Positions 1 to 7,661 of a stretch of 35,953 nucleotides of DNA are shown here, piece after piece (the stretch's first letter is position 1; the number at the start of each line of letters is the position of its first letter). The notes under the pieces are model-generated. The model was given only the letters and a program-made list of their open reading frames with translations, did no database searches and was not told the DNA's origin. Both the position numbers and the translations under genes were made by a program. The DNA is from Oscillospiraceae bacterium (GTDB taxonomy: Bacteria > Bacillota > Clostridia > Oscillospirales > Oscillospiraceae), in NCBI GenBank assembly GCA_017548065.1, contig JAFYNQ010000031.1, positions 1-35,953 of the forward strand, in the 5' to 3' direction.

Positions 1-105
1 GCACGAAGAGCTGCTCTTAGCGAGTCGCAAGGGGGCCTTACGCAGTTGGCGGATCGTACTTACGCGTTGACGCGTTACGCGAGGAATAAGGGGTTATACC
101 CCTAA
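1..105 (+). CDS. Possible C-terminal end of an unidentified protein
   Basis: Reading frame 1 is open from the first base to a TAA at 103-105 and would give a 34-residue basic tail ending RNKGLYP. A hairpin with a short T tract begins eight bases after the stop, as expected for the end of a gene entering from the left. The fragment is too short to recognise and could instead be intergenic repeat DNA, since the stretch is rich in GCGTTACGCG-like words. Confidence is low. Confidence 0.35.
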   Translation, partial: ARRAALSESQGGLTQLADRTYALTRYARNKGLYP

Positions 106-112
106 ATGACAA

Positions 113-140
113 CCACCGGCTTCGCCGGTGGATGTGTTTT
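113..140 (+). terminator. Rho-independent terminator
   Basis: A perfect inverted repeat CCACCGGC-TTC-GCCGGTGG at 113-131 is followed by ATGTGTTTTT. It would end transcription of the gene entering from the left edge. From here to the next hairpin at 210 I see no gene. Confidence 0.65.
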
Positions 141-209
141 TGCATCAATCGCTTCCGTAGGGAATGACCTCGTGTCGTTCCCAAATATACTGCTTTCAAT
201 AGCGTAAAG

Positions 210-240
210 ACCCCCCGGCTTTCAATAAATGCCGGGGGGT
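210..240 (-). terminator. Terminator of the DUF4838 gene pair
   Basis: A ten-base-pair GC-rich stem (210-219 with 231-240) closes an 11-base loop ten bases beyond the stop of the leftmost DUF4838 gene. Read on the minus strand it is followed by TCTTTACG, a weak T tract. Confidence 0.7.
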
Positions 241-250
241 GTTTATATGC

Positions 251-2197
251 TTAATCCAAAATAATGCCCTGGGGCTTTCTCGTGATATGCTCCAGCACAC
301 GGCAAGCCAGGCTGTGGTCGTAATAACGCTCCATCTGAATTTCGTACTTGCCGAAGTCTGCGCAGAACTTTTGAGCCAGGTCAAGGGCTACATAGTTGTT
401 GCCCTCTGCTTTTTCAATCATGACCTGCGCCCACTTCTCCACGTATTCAGCGTGGCGAAGCAGCAATCTCCAGGAAACGGTCTGGGGACGGTATTCCATA
501 TCCATGTGCTTGTTTGCCATGTTACGCTCCAATGCTGCCAGTTCAAAGAGCGTTTTCAGCTGGGGTACACGCTCGGGATCATAGAAATCAGACACCGCAG
601 GATTCTTGGAGCATTCGCCCTCCATGTAAGCATAATCAAAGGTGTCGGATATCTTCTGCAGCAGTGCTACTGCTTTCTTCCAATGCGTGCCGTAAATGTG
701 GGAGAAGTAATCTTCTTTCAATTCCTCGTAATCTACATCCCGGTTCATGAGGGTTGCGGCATAGACGTAAATGGGGAATGCGTTGGGGAAGCCGCTGCGC
801 TGGGAGCCGTCTTCTACGTAGCCGTCCACATTCATGATCTTCAGGCTACGCACATCCTCGTACAGACGGCGTGCCAGTGCCATTCCGCCGGGATCCAGGA
901 ACTGATGACGCCAGAAGTGATATTCATAGGAGAACACGGGGCCTTTCCAGGTCTTGCGCCATGCGTGCAGGTGTGCGAAGGTCTCCAGCACGGAAGCAGG
1001 ACGCTTCCAGTTGTTGCGCACATAGGGGTCAGCCTCGGGCAGATTCTCCAGGGACTCCACACTCTCGGTGTACTTACGGGAAATGGGCGCATACAGCAGA
1101 GAGAAGCGCTGGGGATTGTTGATCTTGATCTTCTCAGGGGCAAACATGGTGTCGGTGTAAGCGATGAACACAATACGGGTGTCCAGGTTGCGCTTGGTCA
1201 GCTCCTCGTCAATCTCGTTCATGATCATCAGATACCAATCGGAGGGACGCATCTTCACGCACTCTTCGCACTCGCAATGGTTGTTGGTGCCGTCGGACAG
1301 CCAAACATGGAGATAGTCAATGTTGTGGTGGGTCTCGGCGTAGTCAGCCACTTCCTTTGCCATGGCAGTACGTACCTTGGCCTGGGACATACACACATTG
1401 GTGAAAATAGGCGCTTTGCGGAAGAGGCCACGCTGACCCTTCAGCAGTGCCATCACAGAGCGCTGCTCATCGGTGATTTCAATATTCTCAAAGTTGTTGT
1501 CAATGCTGTTGTTGCAGGGCAGACCGAAGGGACGGGAGGTCCAGCCGTGACCGATGTCATGGAACATAAGACCACGCTTGGAGATCTCTGCCTCACACTG
1601 GCGCTTCCACTGGAGAATCTGACGGTCAGAAACGTTTTCGGGAATGCGGTTTGCAGTGTTGTGCAGATGAGAATAGTAGCGGTTGTAATAGCCGTTGGGA
1701 ACGAACCACTCCAGCATATACACGTTCATTTCCAGCTTTACGTAGTAATCCGCAACCTCGATCATACAGGTCTGGGACTCGCTTCCCTCGTTGCAGAAGC
1801 CACGGAAACGGTGGTCAGCCATCTTGTGATACTTGACGCCCTCAATGTCCTTGGTGGGAACATGGTCACCATCCACACCGGGATACAGCCAGCGGCAACC
1901 GTTCTCACGGAGGAAGCGGTACACCGCAAAGAGAATGCTTCGCATATTGGAACCGGCAAGGATGCCGCCTTCGGCAGTGGTGTCCACATGAATCACGTCA
2001 TCCAGCGCAGGATCTTCTGCTTCGCTTTCAATGCCAAAGTCCTCCAAAAGACCGAGACGGAAACCGTCTGTTGCCTCCGGTGCCAGGAAAATATCTATTT
2101 CACCGGCCTCGGGCATCATCATACGCAGATATTTCTTCAGTTCTTCAGCAGCGTGGTCAATCACGTGGTCGGCACGCAGCTTGTTAATAACCAGCAT
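251..2197 (-). CDS. DUF4838 family protein, copy A (glycosidase-like, cytosolic)
   Basis: This 648-residue protein belongs to the DUF4838 group, recognised from the N-terminal segment GGILAGSNMRSILFAVYRFL followed by CRWLYPG and from the Cys-rich HCECEEC motif near residue 300. In related proteins the N-terminal segment resembles the non-catalytic domain of alpha-glucuronidases and hexosaminidases, so a glycan- or sugar-related function is likely; the reaction is not established. There is no signal peptide or membrane segment, so it should act in the cytoplasm. The start is the ATG after AGGAGGAAGAGAAT. Its stop is followed by a terminator. It lies 17 bases after a paralogue (2215-4164) with near-identical N- and C-terminal sequences but a more divergent middle. 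Family assignment is confident; substrate is unknown. Confidence 0.88.
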   Translation of the reverse strand: MLVINKLRADHVIDHAAEELKKYLRMMMPEAGEIDIFLAPEATDGFRLGLLEDFGIESEAEDPALDDVIHVDTTAEGGILAGSNMRSILFAVYRFLRENGCRWLYPGVDGDHVPTKDIEGVKYHKMADHRFRGFCNEGSESQTCMIEVADYYVKLEMNVYMLEWFVPNGYYNRYYSHLHNTANRIPENVSDRQILQWKRQCEAEISKRGLMFHDIGHGWTSRPFGLPCNNSIDNNFENIEITDEQRSVMALLKGQRGLFRKAPIFTNVCMSQAKVRTAMAKEVADYAETHHNIDYLHVWLSDGTNNHCECEECVKMRPSDWYLMIMNEIDEELTKRNLDTRIVFIAYTDTMFAPEKIKINNPQRFSLLYAPISRKYTESVESLENLPEADPYVRNNWKRPASVLETFAHLHAWRKTWKGPVFSYEYHFWRHQFLDPGGMALARRLYEDVRSLKIMNVDGYVEDGSQRSGFPNAFPIYVYAATLMNRDVDYEELKEDYFSHIYGTHWKKAVALLQKISDTFDYAYMEGECSKNPAVSDFYDPERVPQLKTLFELAALERNMANKHMDMEYRPQTVSWRLLLRHAEYVEKWAQVMIEKAEGNNYVALDLAQKFCADFGKYEIQMERYYDHSLACRVLEHITRKPQGIILD

Positions 2198-2214
2198 ATT
2201 CTCTTCCTCCTAAA

Positions 2215-4164
2215 TTAGTCAAGAATGATACCCTGGGGCTTTCTTGTAATATGCTCCAGCACACGGCAGGAAAGGCTGTGGTCAAAGTAACGCTGCAGCT
2301 CCGGCTCGTGGCGACCAAAGTCGTCGCAGAAGTCCTTTGCCATTGCCAGCGCCTTGTAATTATCGCCTTCAGCCTTGGCGATCATGATGGCTGCCCACTT
2401 TTCAATGTACTCTGCATGGCGCAGCAGCAATCTCCAGGAAATGGTTTGGGGACGGTACTCCATAGACAGATGCTTCTGTGCCATGTTCCGCTCCAGTGCA
2501 GCCAGCTCGTACACTTTCTTCAGCTGGGGAACGTGGTCGGGATTGTAGTAGGCGGAAATCTGCTCGTCCTTGGACTTTGTGCCTTCCATGTAGGCAAAGT
2601 CGAAGGCGTCAGAGATCTTCTGCAGCAGCTGCATAGCCTGCTTCCAATCTGCGCCGTAGGCGTGGGAGAAGTAATCCTCTGCCACGGTATCAAAGTCCAC
2701 ATCACGGTTCATCAGGGTGGCAGCATAAATGTAGGTTGCAAAGGCATTGGGCCAAGCGCTGCGCTGGGAACCATCCTCTGCCATGCCACGGATGCCCATA
2801 ACCTTCAGCGCACGCACATCCTCGTGAAGTCTGCGTGCCAGTGCCAGTCCACCGGGGTCAAGGAACTGATGACGCCAGAAATGATACTCAAAGCAGTAAA
2901 CATTGCCCTTCCAGATTTTCTGATATTCACGGAAGAGCGCATAGCCTGCTTCTGTAGTGGTGGGACGTTCCCATGCATTTCGTACATAGGGCGTGGGCTC
3001 GGGGATGACAGAGTTTTCGTTAATGGAGGAACAGTAATCACGGGCAATGGGGGCATAGGACATAATGAAGCGGTCAGGATTCTTCAGCCGCTCCTCCTGG
3101 GGTGCGAAGAAGGTGTCCATGTAAGAGCTGAAGGACAAACGGGTGGGGAGGTTCTTGGCCGTCAGCTTCTCGTCTGCCTCGTTAAGGATCTTCCAGAACC
3201 AGTCCGCAGGACGCAGCTTCCGGCATTCCTCACACTCACAGTGGTTCTTGCCGCCGTCTGCCAGGCTGACACGCAGATAGGTCATGTTCCGGTGGGTTTC
3301 TGCATAATCTACGATGGCATCTGCAATCTTGCTGCGCAGGTCGGCGCGAGACATACAAATCTGGGTGAACAGAGGTGCCTTGCGGAACATCTTGCGCTCG
3401 CCGTTGATCATAGCAAAGGCAGCTAGCTGCTCTTCTGTGAAGGTCAAATAGGTGAAATCGTTGTTCACAGAGTTGTTGGTGGGCAAGCCCAAAGCTTTGC
3501 AGGTCCAGCCGTGACCGATGGCAAACAGCAGAAGACCACGTTTGGAAATCTCTGTTTCACAGTGACGGCGCCAGCGCAGGATCTGGGTATCGTTGGCAGG
3601 CTCGGGAATGAAATTGCCGGTGTTGTGCTGGTGGGTGTAGTAGCGGTTATAGTAGCCGTTGGGAATGAACCACTCCACCATGAAAGTGTTCAGCTCCAGC
3701 TTGGGATAAAAATCAATGCATTCCAGCATGTTCTCCTGGGATACGCAGCCCTCGTCGCAGAAGCCACGGATCCGATGGTCGGCAGCCTTGTGCCAGGAAA
3801 CCGGCTGCAGGGCATCTATTGTGGGGATATATTCGCCATCAATACCGGGGTACAGCCAGCGGCAGCCATTCTCACGAAGGAAACGGTACACAGCAAAGAG
3901 AATGCTTCGCATGTTAGAACCGGCAAGAATGCCGCCGTCTTCTGTTGTGTCCACATGGATCACGTCATCCAGGATGGGATCCTCCACGTCATTGGGAAGA
4001 CCGAAATCCTCCAAAAGGCCAAGACGGAAACCGTCCTTTGCCTCCGGTGCGTAGCAGATATCTACTTCGCCAGACTCGGGCATCATCATGCGCAGATACT
4101 TTTTCAGTTCCTCTGCTGCGTGGTCAATTACGTGGTCAGCGCGTACTTTGTTAATAATCAACAT
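2215..4164 (-). CDS. DUF4838 family protein, copy B (glycosidase-like, cytosolic)
   Basis: This 649-residue paralogue of the downstream gene shares the opening HVIDHAAEELKKYLRMMMPE, the GGILAGSNMRSILFAV segment, the HCECEEC motif and the closing VLEHITRKPQGIILD. The two differ mainly in the middle, as expected for duplicated enzymes with shifted specificity. No export signal is present. The ATG follows AGGAGGCAGCTT. It is the first gene of a two-gene transcription unit with its own near-consensus promoter at 4197-4225. The neighbouring isomerase, kinase and aldolase genes suggest it prepares a sugar or sugar conjugate for that pathway, which is inference. Confidence 0.88.
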   Translation of the reverse strand: MLIINKVRADHVIDHAAEELKKYLRMMMPESGEVDICYAPEAKDGFRLGLLEDFGLPNDVEDPILDDVIHVDTTEDGGILAGSNMRSILFAVYRFLRENGCRWLYPGIDGEYIPTIDALQPVSWHKAADHRIRGFCDEGCVSQENMLECIDFYPKLELNTFMVEWFIPNGYYNRYYTHQHNTGNFIPEPANDTQILRWRRHCETEISKRGLLLFAIGHGWTCKALGLPTNNSVNNDFTYLTFTEEQLAAFAMINGERKMFRKAPLFTQICMSRADLRSKIADAIVDYAETHRNMTYLRVSLADGGKNHCECEECRKLRPADWFWKILNEADEKLTAKNLPTRLSFSSYMDTFFAPQEERLKNPDRFIMSYAPIARDYCSSINENSVIPEPTPYVRNAWERPTTTEAGYALFREYQKIWKGNVYCFEYHFWRHQFLDPGGLALARRLHEDVRALKVMGIRGMAEDGSQRSAWPNAFATYIYAATLMNRDVDFDTVAEDYFSHAYGADWKQAMQLLQKISDAFDFAYMEGTKSKDEQISAYYNPDHVPQLKKVYELAALERNMAQKHLSMEYRPQTISWRLLLRHAEYIEKWAAIMIAKAEGDNYKALAMAKDFCDDFGRHEPELQRYFDHSLSCRVLEHITRKPQGIILD

Positions 4165-4196
4165 AAGCTGCCTCCTAAATATATTTTTATAAGTTT

Positions 4197-4225
4197 ATCA
4201 TACTATAAAAATCCAGCAGTTGCAA
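4197..4225 (-). promoter_or_regulatory. Sigma-A promoter of the DUF4838 pair
   Basis: On the minus strand TTGCAA (4220-4225) is separated by 17 bases from TATGAT (4197-4202). It lies about 33 bases upstream of the copy B start codon, in an AT-rich leader. Confidence 0.7.
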
Positions 4226-4273
4226 CACTTTTTCCCGTTTGATGCTTATTTTTTGGTGAAATATCCAAAGGGC

Positions 4274-4311
4274 AAAAAGAAAAGCGGCTGCAGCCGAAGC
4301 TGCAACCGCTT
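4274..4311 (-). terminator. Terminator after the YjbQ-family gene
   Basis: Minus-strand AAGCGGTTGCAGC-TTCG-GCTGCAGCCGCTT forms a 13-bp stem (one G-T pair) with a UUCG tetraloop, then TTCTTTTTG. It separates the yjbQ/TIM unit from the DUF4838 unit. Confidence 0.88.
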
Positions 4312-4332
4312 ATATACGTTGAAAGGGAGAGA

Positions 4333-4953
4333 TTATCTCTTTCTCCACTCGTCGTACTGCTCCATGTAAGCCTTCTCCTCAGCGGGGAACTTACGCAGAG
4401 TGTTAACGACCTCACCGTTGTTGTACTTACGGGACTCAACGTCCTCGGTAGTACCCATGATGGTGATGTTGCACTGACGGGGACGTGCACGAACGTGGTC
4501 CCAGTCAATGAAGTAGACGTGTGCGAACTCGCCGCCGTCCAGCTTGCCGTCCTTGATGGTCATGGTCTCGCTTCTGCCGAAGAAGACGGAGCGCAGGTGA
4601 CCGTCGGTGTTCATGGAGGTGAAGTTACCGGGCTCGTTGACGTAACGGCCGAACTGTGCATGAACGGGGCCGGGGTGACGGTAGTCGCCCTCGTCGGTGT
4701 AGTCGGGGATCAGGTCACGCATGATGTCCAGCAGATCGTGCTGCAGGTACTCCAGGTCAAAGGTGTCGAAGTCATGGGAGCACTCCTGGATCATGACGGA
4801 GCAGGTGGTGTGGTGAGACACGATAGCCACGGTGCCGTTCTTGATGCCGGACTCCTCAACGATCTTCATGACGTCGGTGGAGATGTCATGGAAGGTGGGG
4901 ATCCAACCACGGGACTGCAGCTGAATCTCTTTCTGTACTACTTTGAAATCCAT
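4333..4953 (-). CDS. YjbQ family (UPF0047) protein, long form
   Basis: This 206-residue protein shows the YjbQ/UPF0047 pattern: SHHTTCSVMIQE near residue 46, DLLDIMRDLIPD, DYRHPGPVHAQF with conserved histidines, GHLRSVFFGRSETMTIKDGK, and RPRQCNITIMG near the end. Family members form trimeric barrels with a conserved metal-like site. Some show weak thiamine-phosphate-synthase activity, but the physiological role is unsettled. Typical members are near 140 residues; this one has an extended central loop and about 35 extra C-terminal residues. The ATG follows CAGGAGGAAACCAAA. It lies downstream of a TIM-like isomerase gene, shares its promoter, and is followed by a terminator. The context suggests a role in handling sugar or triose phosphates, but this is inference. 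Confidence 0.85.
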   Translation of the reverse strand: MDFKVVQKEIQLQSRGWIPTFHDISTDVMKIVEESGIKNGTVAIVSHHTTCSVMIQECSHDFDTFDLEYLQHDLLDIMRDLIPDYTDEGDYRHPGPVHAQFGRYVNEPGNFTSMNTDGHLRSVFFGRSETMTIKDGKLDGGEFAHVYFIDWDHVRARPRQCNITIMGTTEDVESRKYNNGEVVNTLRKFPAEEKAYMEQYDEWRKR

Positions 4954-4986
4954 TTTGGTTTCCTCCTGATATGTAATATATTGTAG

Positions 4987-5006
4987 GGAACGGCTTGCAC
5001 CGTTCC
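4987..5006. repeat. Intercistronic palindrome GGAACGG-CTTGCA-CCGTTCC
   Basis: A seven-base-pair perfect stem lies between the TIM-like stop and the ribosome site of the YjbQ gene. There is no strong T tract on the minus strand, so it looks more like an mRNA-stability or repeat element than a full terminator. Confidence 0.55.
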
Positions 5007-5026
5007 ATTTTACAAACGGTGAAAGA

Positions 5027-5719
5027 TTAAGCGTGACGCTCGTTCCAAGCCTTGCGGCAAGCAGCGATCATCTCGTCAACCATAGCGGGACGGTCAGCAG
5101 CCTTTGCAACGCCGGAAGAAGAACCGGTAGCATCAGCGCCTGCGATGATGGTGTTGTAAACGTCCTCACCACCGGCGATACCTGCAGCGGTCAGCACCAG
5201 GATGTTGGGGTTCACGTCCTTGACGCACTTGGTAGCAGCCTCAACGTACTCGGGGCCAACGCTGACACCGGTGCCGATGAGGGCGGAAGGCTCTGCCACG
5301 ATGATATCGGGGTTTAGAGTTGCGATCTTTGCGGCCTCTTCCTCGGAGTCAGCGCAGACGATGGTGGTCAGACCAACCTCTTCTGCACGCTTGATGGTCT
5401 CAGCCAGCACCTCAAAGTACAGGGGCTTCTCCACGTGGTTCAGCATAACGCCTTCGGCGCCGGCTGCCACCAGAGACTCGGGCAGAATGTCTGCCAGGCC
5501 ACGGCCTACGGGGATGGGATCCATGTGGGGTGCGAAAACGTGGATTCGCTTGGTGTTCTCCTTGACCCGGCGGATGTCCACCACGGGGCAGGTGAAGATG
5601 ATGTCTACATCGTACTTTTCGGAAGCTGCGTCAGCAGCCTGTGCCAGCTCCAGGATCTCATCACCATACAGATAAGACTTGGGGCCGATTTCAAAGAACG
5701 GTGCCTTGATAGTTGTCAT
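5027..5719 (-). CDS. Triosephosphate-isomerase-family sugar-phosphate isomerase
   Basis: The 230-residue length matches the short, archaeal-type TIM subfamily. The catalytic set is intact: Lys14 in EIGPKS, His95 in LNHVEKPL and Glu143 in VAEPSALIGTG. The phosphate-gripping loops IGTG and GSSSGVAKA are also present. It should interconvert an aldose phosphate and a ketose phosphate. Because clustered TIM paralogues often serve side pathways (for example tetrulose phosphates), a substrate other than glyceraldehyde 3-phosphate is plausible. The chosen ATG follows AGGAG with eight-base spacing; an upstream in-frame ATG overlaps the ribosome site and is unlikely. It has its own promoter just beyond the capA-like stop and is co-transcribed with yjbQ. 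Confidence 0.87.
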   Translation of the reverse strand: MTTIKAPFFEIGPKSYLYGDEILELAQAADAASEKYDVDIIFTCPVVDIRRVKENTKRIHVFAPHMDPIPVGRGLADILPESLVAAGAEGVMLNHVEKPLYFEVLAETIKRAEEVGLTTIVCADSEEEAAKIATLNPDIIVAEPSALIGTGVSVGPEYVEAATKCVKDVNPNILVLTAAGIAGGEDVYNTIIAGADATGSSSGVAKAADRPAMVDEMIAACRKAWNERHA

Positions 5720-5750
5720 AGAGCATTCTCCTCTCATTTTATCTTTTTAT

Positions 5751-5779
5751 ATTATAACAATACTGCATTCTATAGTCAA
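5751..5779 (-). promoter_or_regulatory. Sigma-A promoter of the TIM-yjbQ unit
   Basis: TTGACT (5774-5779), a 17-base spacer and a perfect TATAAT (5751-5756) on the minus strand lie 31 bases upstream of the TIM-like ATG, directly after the CapA-like stop codon. Confidence 0.8.
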
Positions 5780-5784
5780 TAAGA

Positions 5785-6870
5785 TTATTTCTCGTTTGTA
5801 AGATTATAAGAGGGAAAAAGCTCCCTCCACACATCTGTGTGCGCCTGGCAATCCAAATAGTGTCCAAAAATGTCATTCTGCCGGGTGGTGGAGTCTTCGT
5901 TGCAGGCGTTGCGGATGGCCTTTTTGTAAGTTTCCTCCACGGAAAGACAGAATTCATGCCAGCCGTCCCTCCAAGTGCCGTCCTTCAGCGCCTCGCTTCT
6001 CTGCCAAAATTCTGCCAGCAGCGTTTCTTTTTGCTCACCCTTTGCCAGGGTGATGCCAAGCTGCGTTGTCACCAGGGGAATGAATTCCATTTCGTGGCTT
6101 TTTGTGTCATATTTTACGGTCAGCATAGAATTCCACTTGGCGGACGTCCATGCGGGATTTACAAAATGGAAATTGCCCTCACCATAAAGAATGTGGCTGC
6201 CTTCAAAATTCTCATAGCAACCGATGCAATGCGAATGCTGGCACAGAACCACGTCCGCACCGGCACGTGCCATGGCACGGCAGGTCTTCAGCAGGCGGGG
6301 GGAGGGGTACTGACAGTTTTCCTTGCCGCCGTGATAAAGAACGATCACTCGGTCATAACTTGCCGCGGCTGCACGGATGTCATCCAGTGTGTCAAATTCA
6401 TCAAAAGGACGGCTACCCATACGGTCAGGCAGGGCATAGGAGTATTCCAATTCACATACGGCAATGATGCAGACCTTTTCCCCGTCTTTTTCAATCACCA
6501 GATTTTTGCGGGCGTCCTCATAATTTTCACCAAAGCCGGTGTGGGCGATGCCGGCTTGCGCCAGCTGCTGCAAAGTATCCCTTGCGCCTTCAATGCCGAA
6601 ATCAAAAATATGATTGTTAGAAAGGCCTACATAGTTTGCGCCAACAGATTTCAACACCTGGGCAGTGTTGGGGGAAGCCGCCAAATGCGGGCCAAACTTG
6701 GGGATCTTGTTTTCACTTTCCGTCAGGGCGCATTCCAGGTTTACGAAGTTAATATCATTGCCCTCAAACAGGCAAAGGGTATCTGTAAAAAGAGCATCTA
6801 TATCCCCTTGGGCAAATAAATGATTATTGGCCTCCGTAGGGCAAAAATCTCCTGCAAGCAAAGCTTTCAT
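5785..6870 (-). CDS. CapA-family metallophosphatase
   Basis: This 361-residue protein has the motif order of the PGA_cap (CapA) calcineurin-like fold: LLAGDFCP at the N-terminus, FVNLECALTE, GLSNNHIFDFGIEG, VLYHGGKEN and CQHSHCIGCYE. These hold the Asp, Asn and His metal ligands. CapA homologues take part in poly-gamma-glutamate capsule assembly, but many relatives without a membrane anchor are soluble phosphoesterases; this one has no signal or membrane segment. The ATG follows AGGAGGTATTTT. It heads the minus-strand side of a divergent promoter region shared with the sugar operon, so a phosphatase role in that pathway is reasonable but unproven. Its own promoter is at 6893-6921. Confidence 0.85.
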   Translation of the reverse strand: MKALLAGDFCPTEANNHLFAQGDIDALFTDTLCLFEGNDINFVNLECALTESENKIPKFGPHLAASPNTAQVLKSVGANYVGLSNNHIFDFGIEGARDTLQQLAQAGIAHTGFGENYEDARKNLVIEKDGEKVCIIAVCELEYSYALPDRMGSRPFDEFDTLDDIRAAAASYDRVIVLYHGGKENCQYPSPRLLKTCRAMARAGADVVLCQHSHCIGCYENFEGSHILYGEGNFHFVNPAWTSAKWNSMLTVKYDTKSHEMEFIPLVTTQLGITLAKGEQKETLLAEFWQRSEALKDGTWRDGWHEFCLSVEETYKKAIRNACNEDSTTRQNDIFGHYLDCQAHTDVWRELFPSYNLTNEK

Positions 6871-6892
6871 AAAATACCTCCTAACCATCCAC

Positions 6893-6921
6893 ATTATCCC
6901 ACATGCCAAAACGCTTGTCAA
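6893..6921 (-). promoter_or_regulatory. Sigma-A promoter of the CapA-like gene
   Basis: Consensus TTGACA (6916-6921), 17-base spacer and GATAAT (6893-6898) on the minus strand, about 22 bases before the start codon. Confidence 0.8.
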
Positions 6922-6963
6922 TGCGAAGTGCCGAAAAATACTGGAATTTCTTTGCTTTATGCC

Positions 6964-6992
6964 TTGAAATGGCGTTGAAAAAATAGTATACT
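6964..6992 (+). promoter_or_regulatory. Sigma-A promoter of the sugar isomerase operon
   Basis: TTGAAA (6964-6969), 17-base spacer, TATACT (6987-6992). Transcription would begin near 6999, leaving a leader of about 55 bases. This excludes a longer in-frame start at 6997 for the first gene. The -35 elements of the two divergent promoters are about 42 bp apart, room for a shared regulator. Confidence 0.78.
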
Positions 6993-7053
6993 TACTATGT
7001 ATGAATATATAAAGGTGACGGAAAAGTTGCCGAAAAATCAGGAGGAAATTATT

Positions 7054-7659
7054 ATGGATATGAAAGCTGCACTGTCCGCTGCAAAGGCTGCTTACGATAT
7101 TGAGGCTGCCTGCATCAATGAGATGAAGGAATACTTTGACGATGAGCAGTTTGCCAAGGCCATTGAGCTGCTGGCAAAGGCTCCCCGTATCGGCGCTGCC
7201 GGCTGCGGTCACTCCGGCATTATCTGCCAGCACTTTGCGCACCTGATGTGCTGCATTGAGCGTCCTGCTCGTTTTGTCAGCCCTGCAGAGGCTGTCCACG
7301 GCGCTACCGGCTTCATCCAGGAGGGTGACGTCATGGTGTTCGCTTCCCGTGGCGGCAAGACCAAGGAGCTGCTGCCCATCGTGGATATCTGCAAGGCAAA
7401 GGGTGTTAAGATCATCACCGTTACCGAAAACCTGGAGTCCCCTCTGGCCACTGCCGCTGACGTTGTGATCAAGCAGCACGTGAACCGTGAGACCGACAAG
7501 TGGAATGCCCAGGGCACTACCTCCACCACCGCTCTGTGCATGCTGTTCCATGCTATCCAGGCCGCTCTCATTGAGTACACCGGCTACCAGGCAGAGCAGT
7601 TTGCACTGATCCACCCCGGCGGAGCTGTTGGCGAGCGCCTGAACAACAAGGCTCTGTAA
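7054..7659 (+). CDS. SIS-domain sugar-phosphate isomerase, KpsF/GutQ-like, no CBS domains
   Basis: The 201-residue protein is a single SIS domain resembling arabinose-5-phosphate isomerases: SPAEAVHGATGF matches the family PAEAxHGDLG element and HPGGAVGERL near the C-terminus matches the HPGGALGRRL signature with its catalytic histidine. The paired CBS domains of full-length KpsF/GutQ are absent. The position held by the catalytic lysine (GMGKSGHI in the family) is histidine here (GCGHSG, His53), and the GES turn is GKT. It therefore probably isomerises a phosphorylated sugar other than arabinose 5-phosphate. The start is set by AGGAGG at 7040-7045 and by the promoter position. It is the first gene of a five-gene operon, ending two bases before the next ATG. 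Confidence 0.87.
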   Translation: MDMKAALSAAKAAYDIEAACINEMKEYFDDEQFAKAIELLAKAPRIGAAGCGHSGIICQHFAHLMCCIERPARFVSPAEAVHGATGFIQEGDVMVFASRGGKTKELLPIVDICKAKGVKIITVTENLESPLATAADVVIKQHVNRETDKWNAQGTTSTTALCMLFHAIQAALIEYTGYQAEQFALIHPGGAVGERLNNKAL

Positions 7660-7661
7660 TT

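Noticed and set aside
239..2218. 659-codon open frame on the plus strand opposite DUF4838 copy A
   Set aside because: It is a mirror of the real gene caused by codon bias; the minus-strand frame has family motifs, a ribosome site, a promoter and a terminator.
6997..7053. 19-residue N-terminal extension of the SIS isomerase
   Set aside because: The predicted transcription start is near 6999 and AGGAGG lies before the ATG at 7054.
6871..7614. N-terminal extension of the CapA-like frame to 609 residues
   Set aside because: The extension is antisense to the SIS gene and crosses both promoters; AGGAGG precedes the ATG at 6870.
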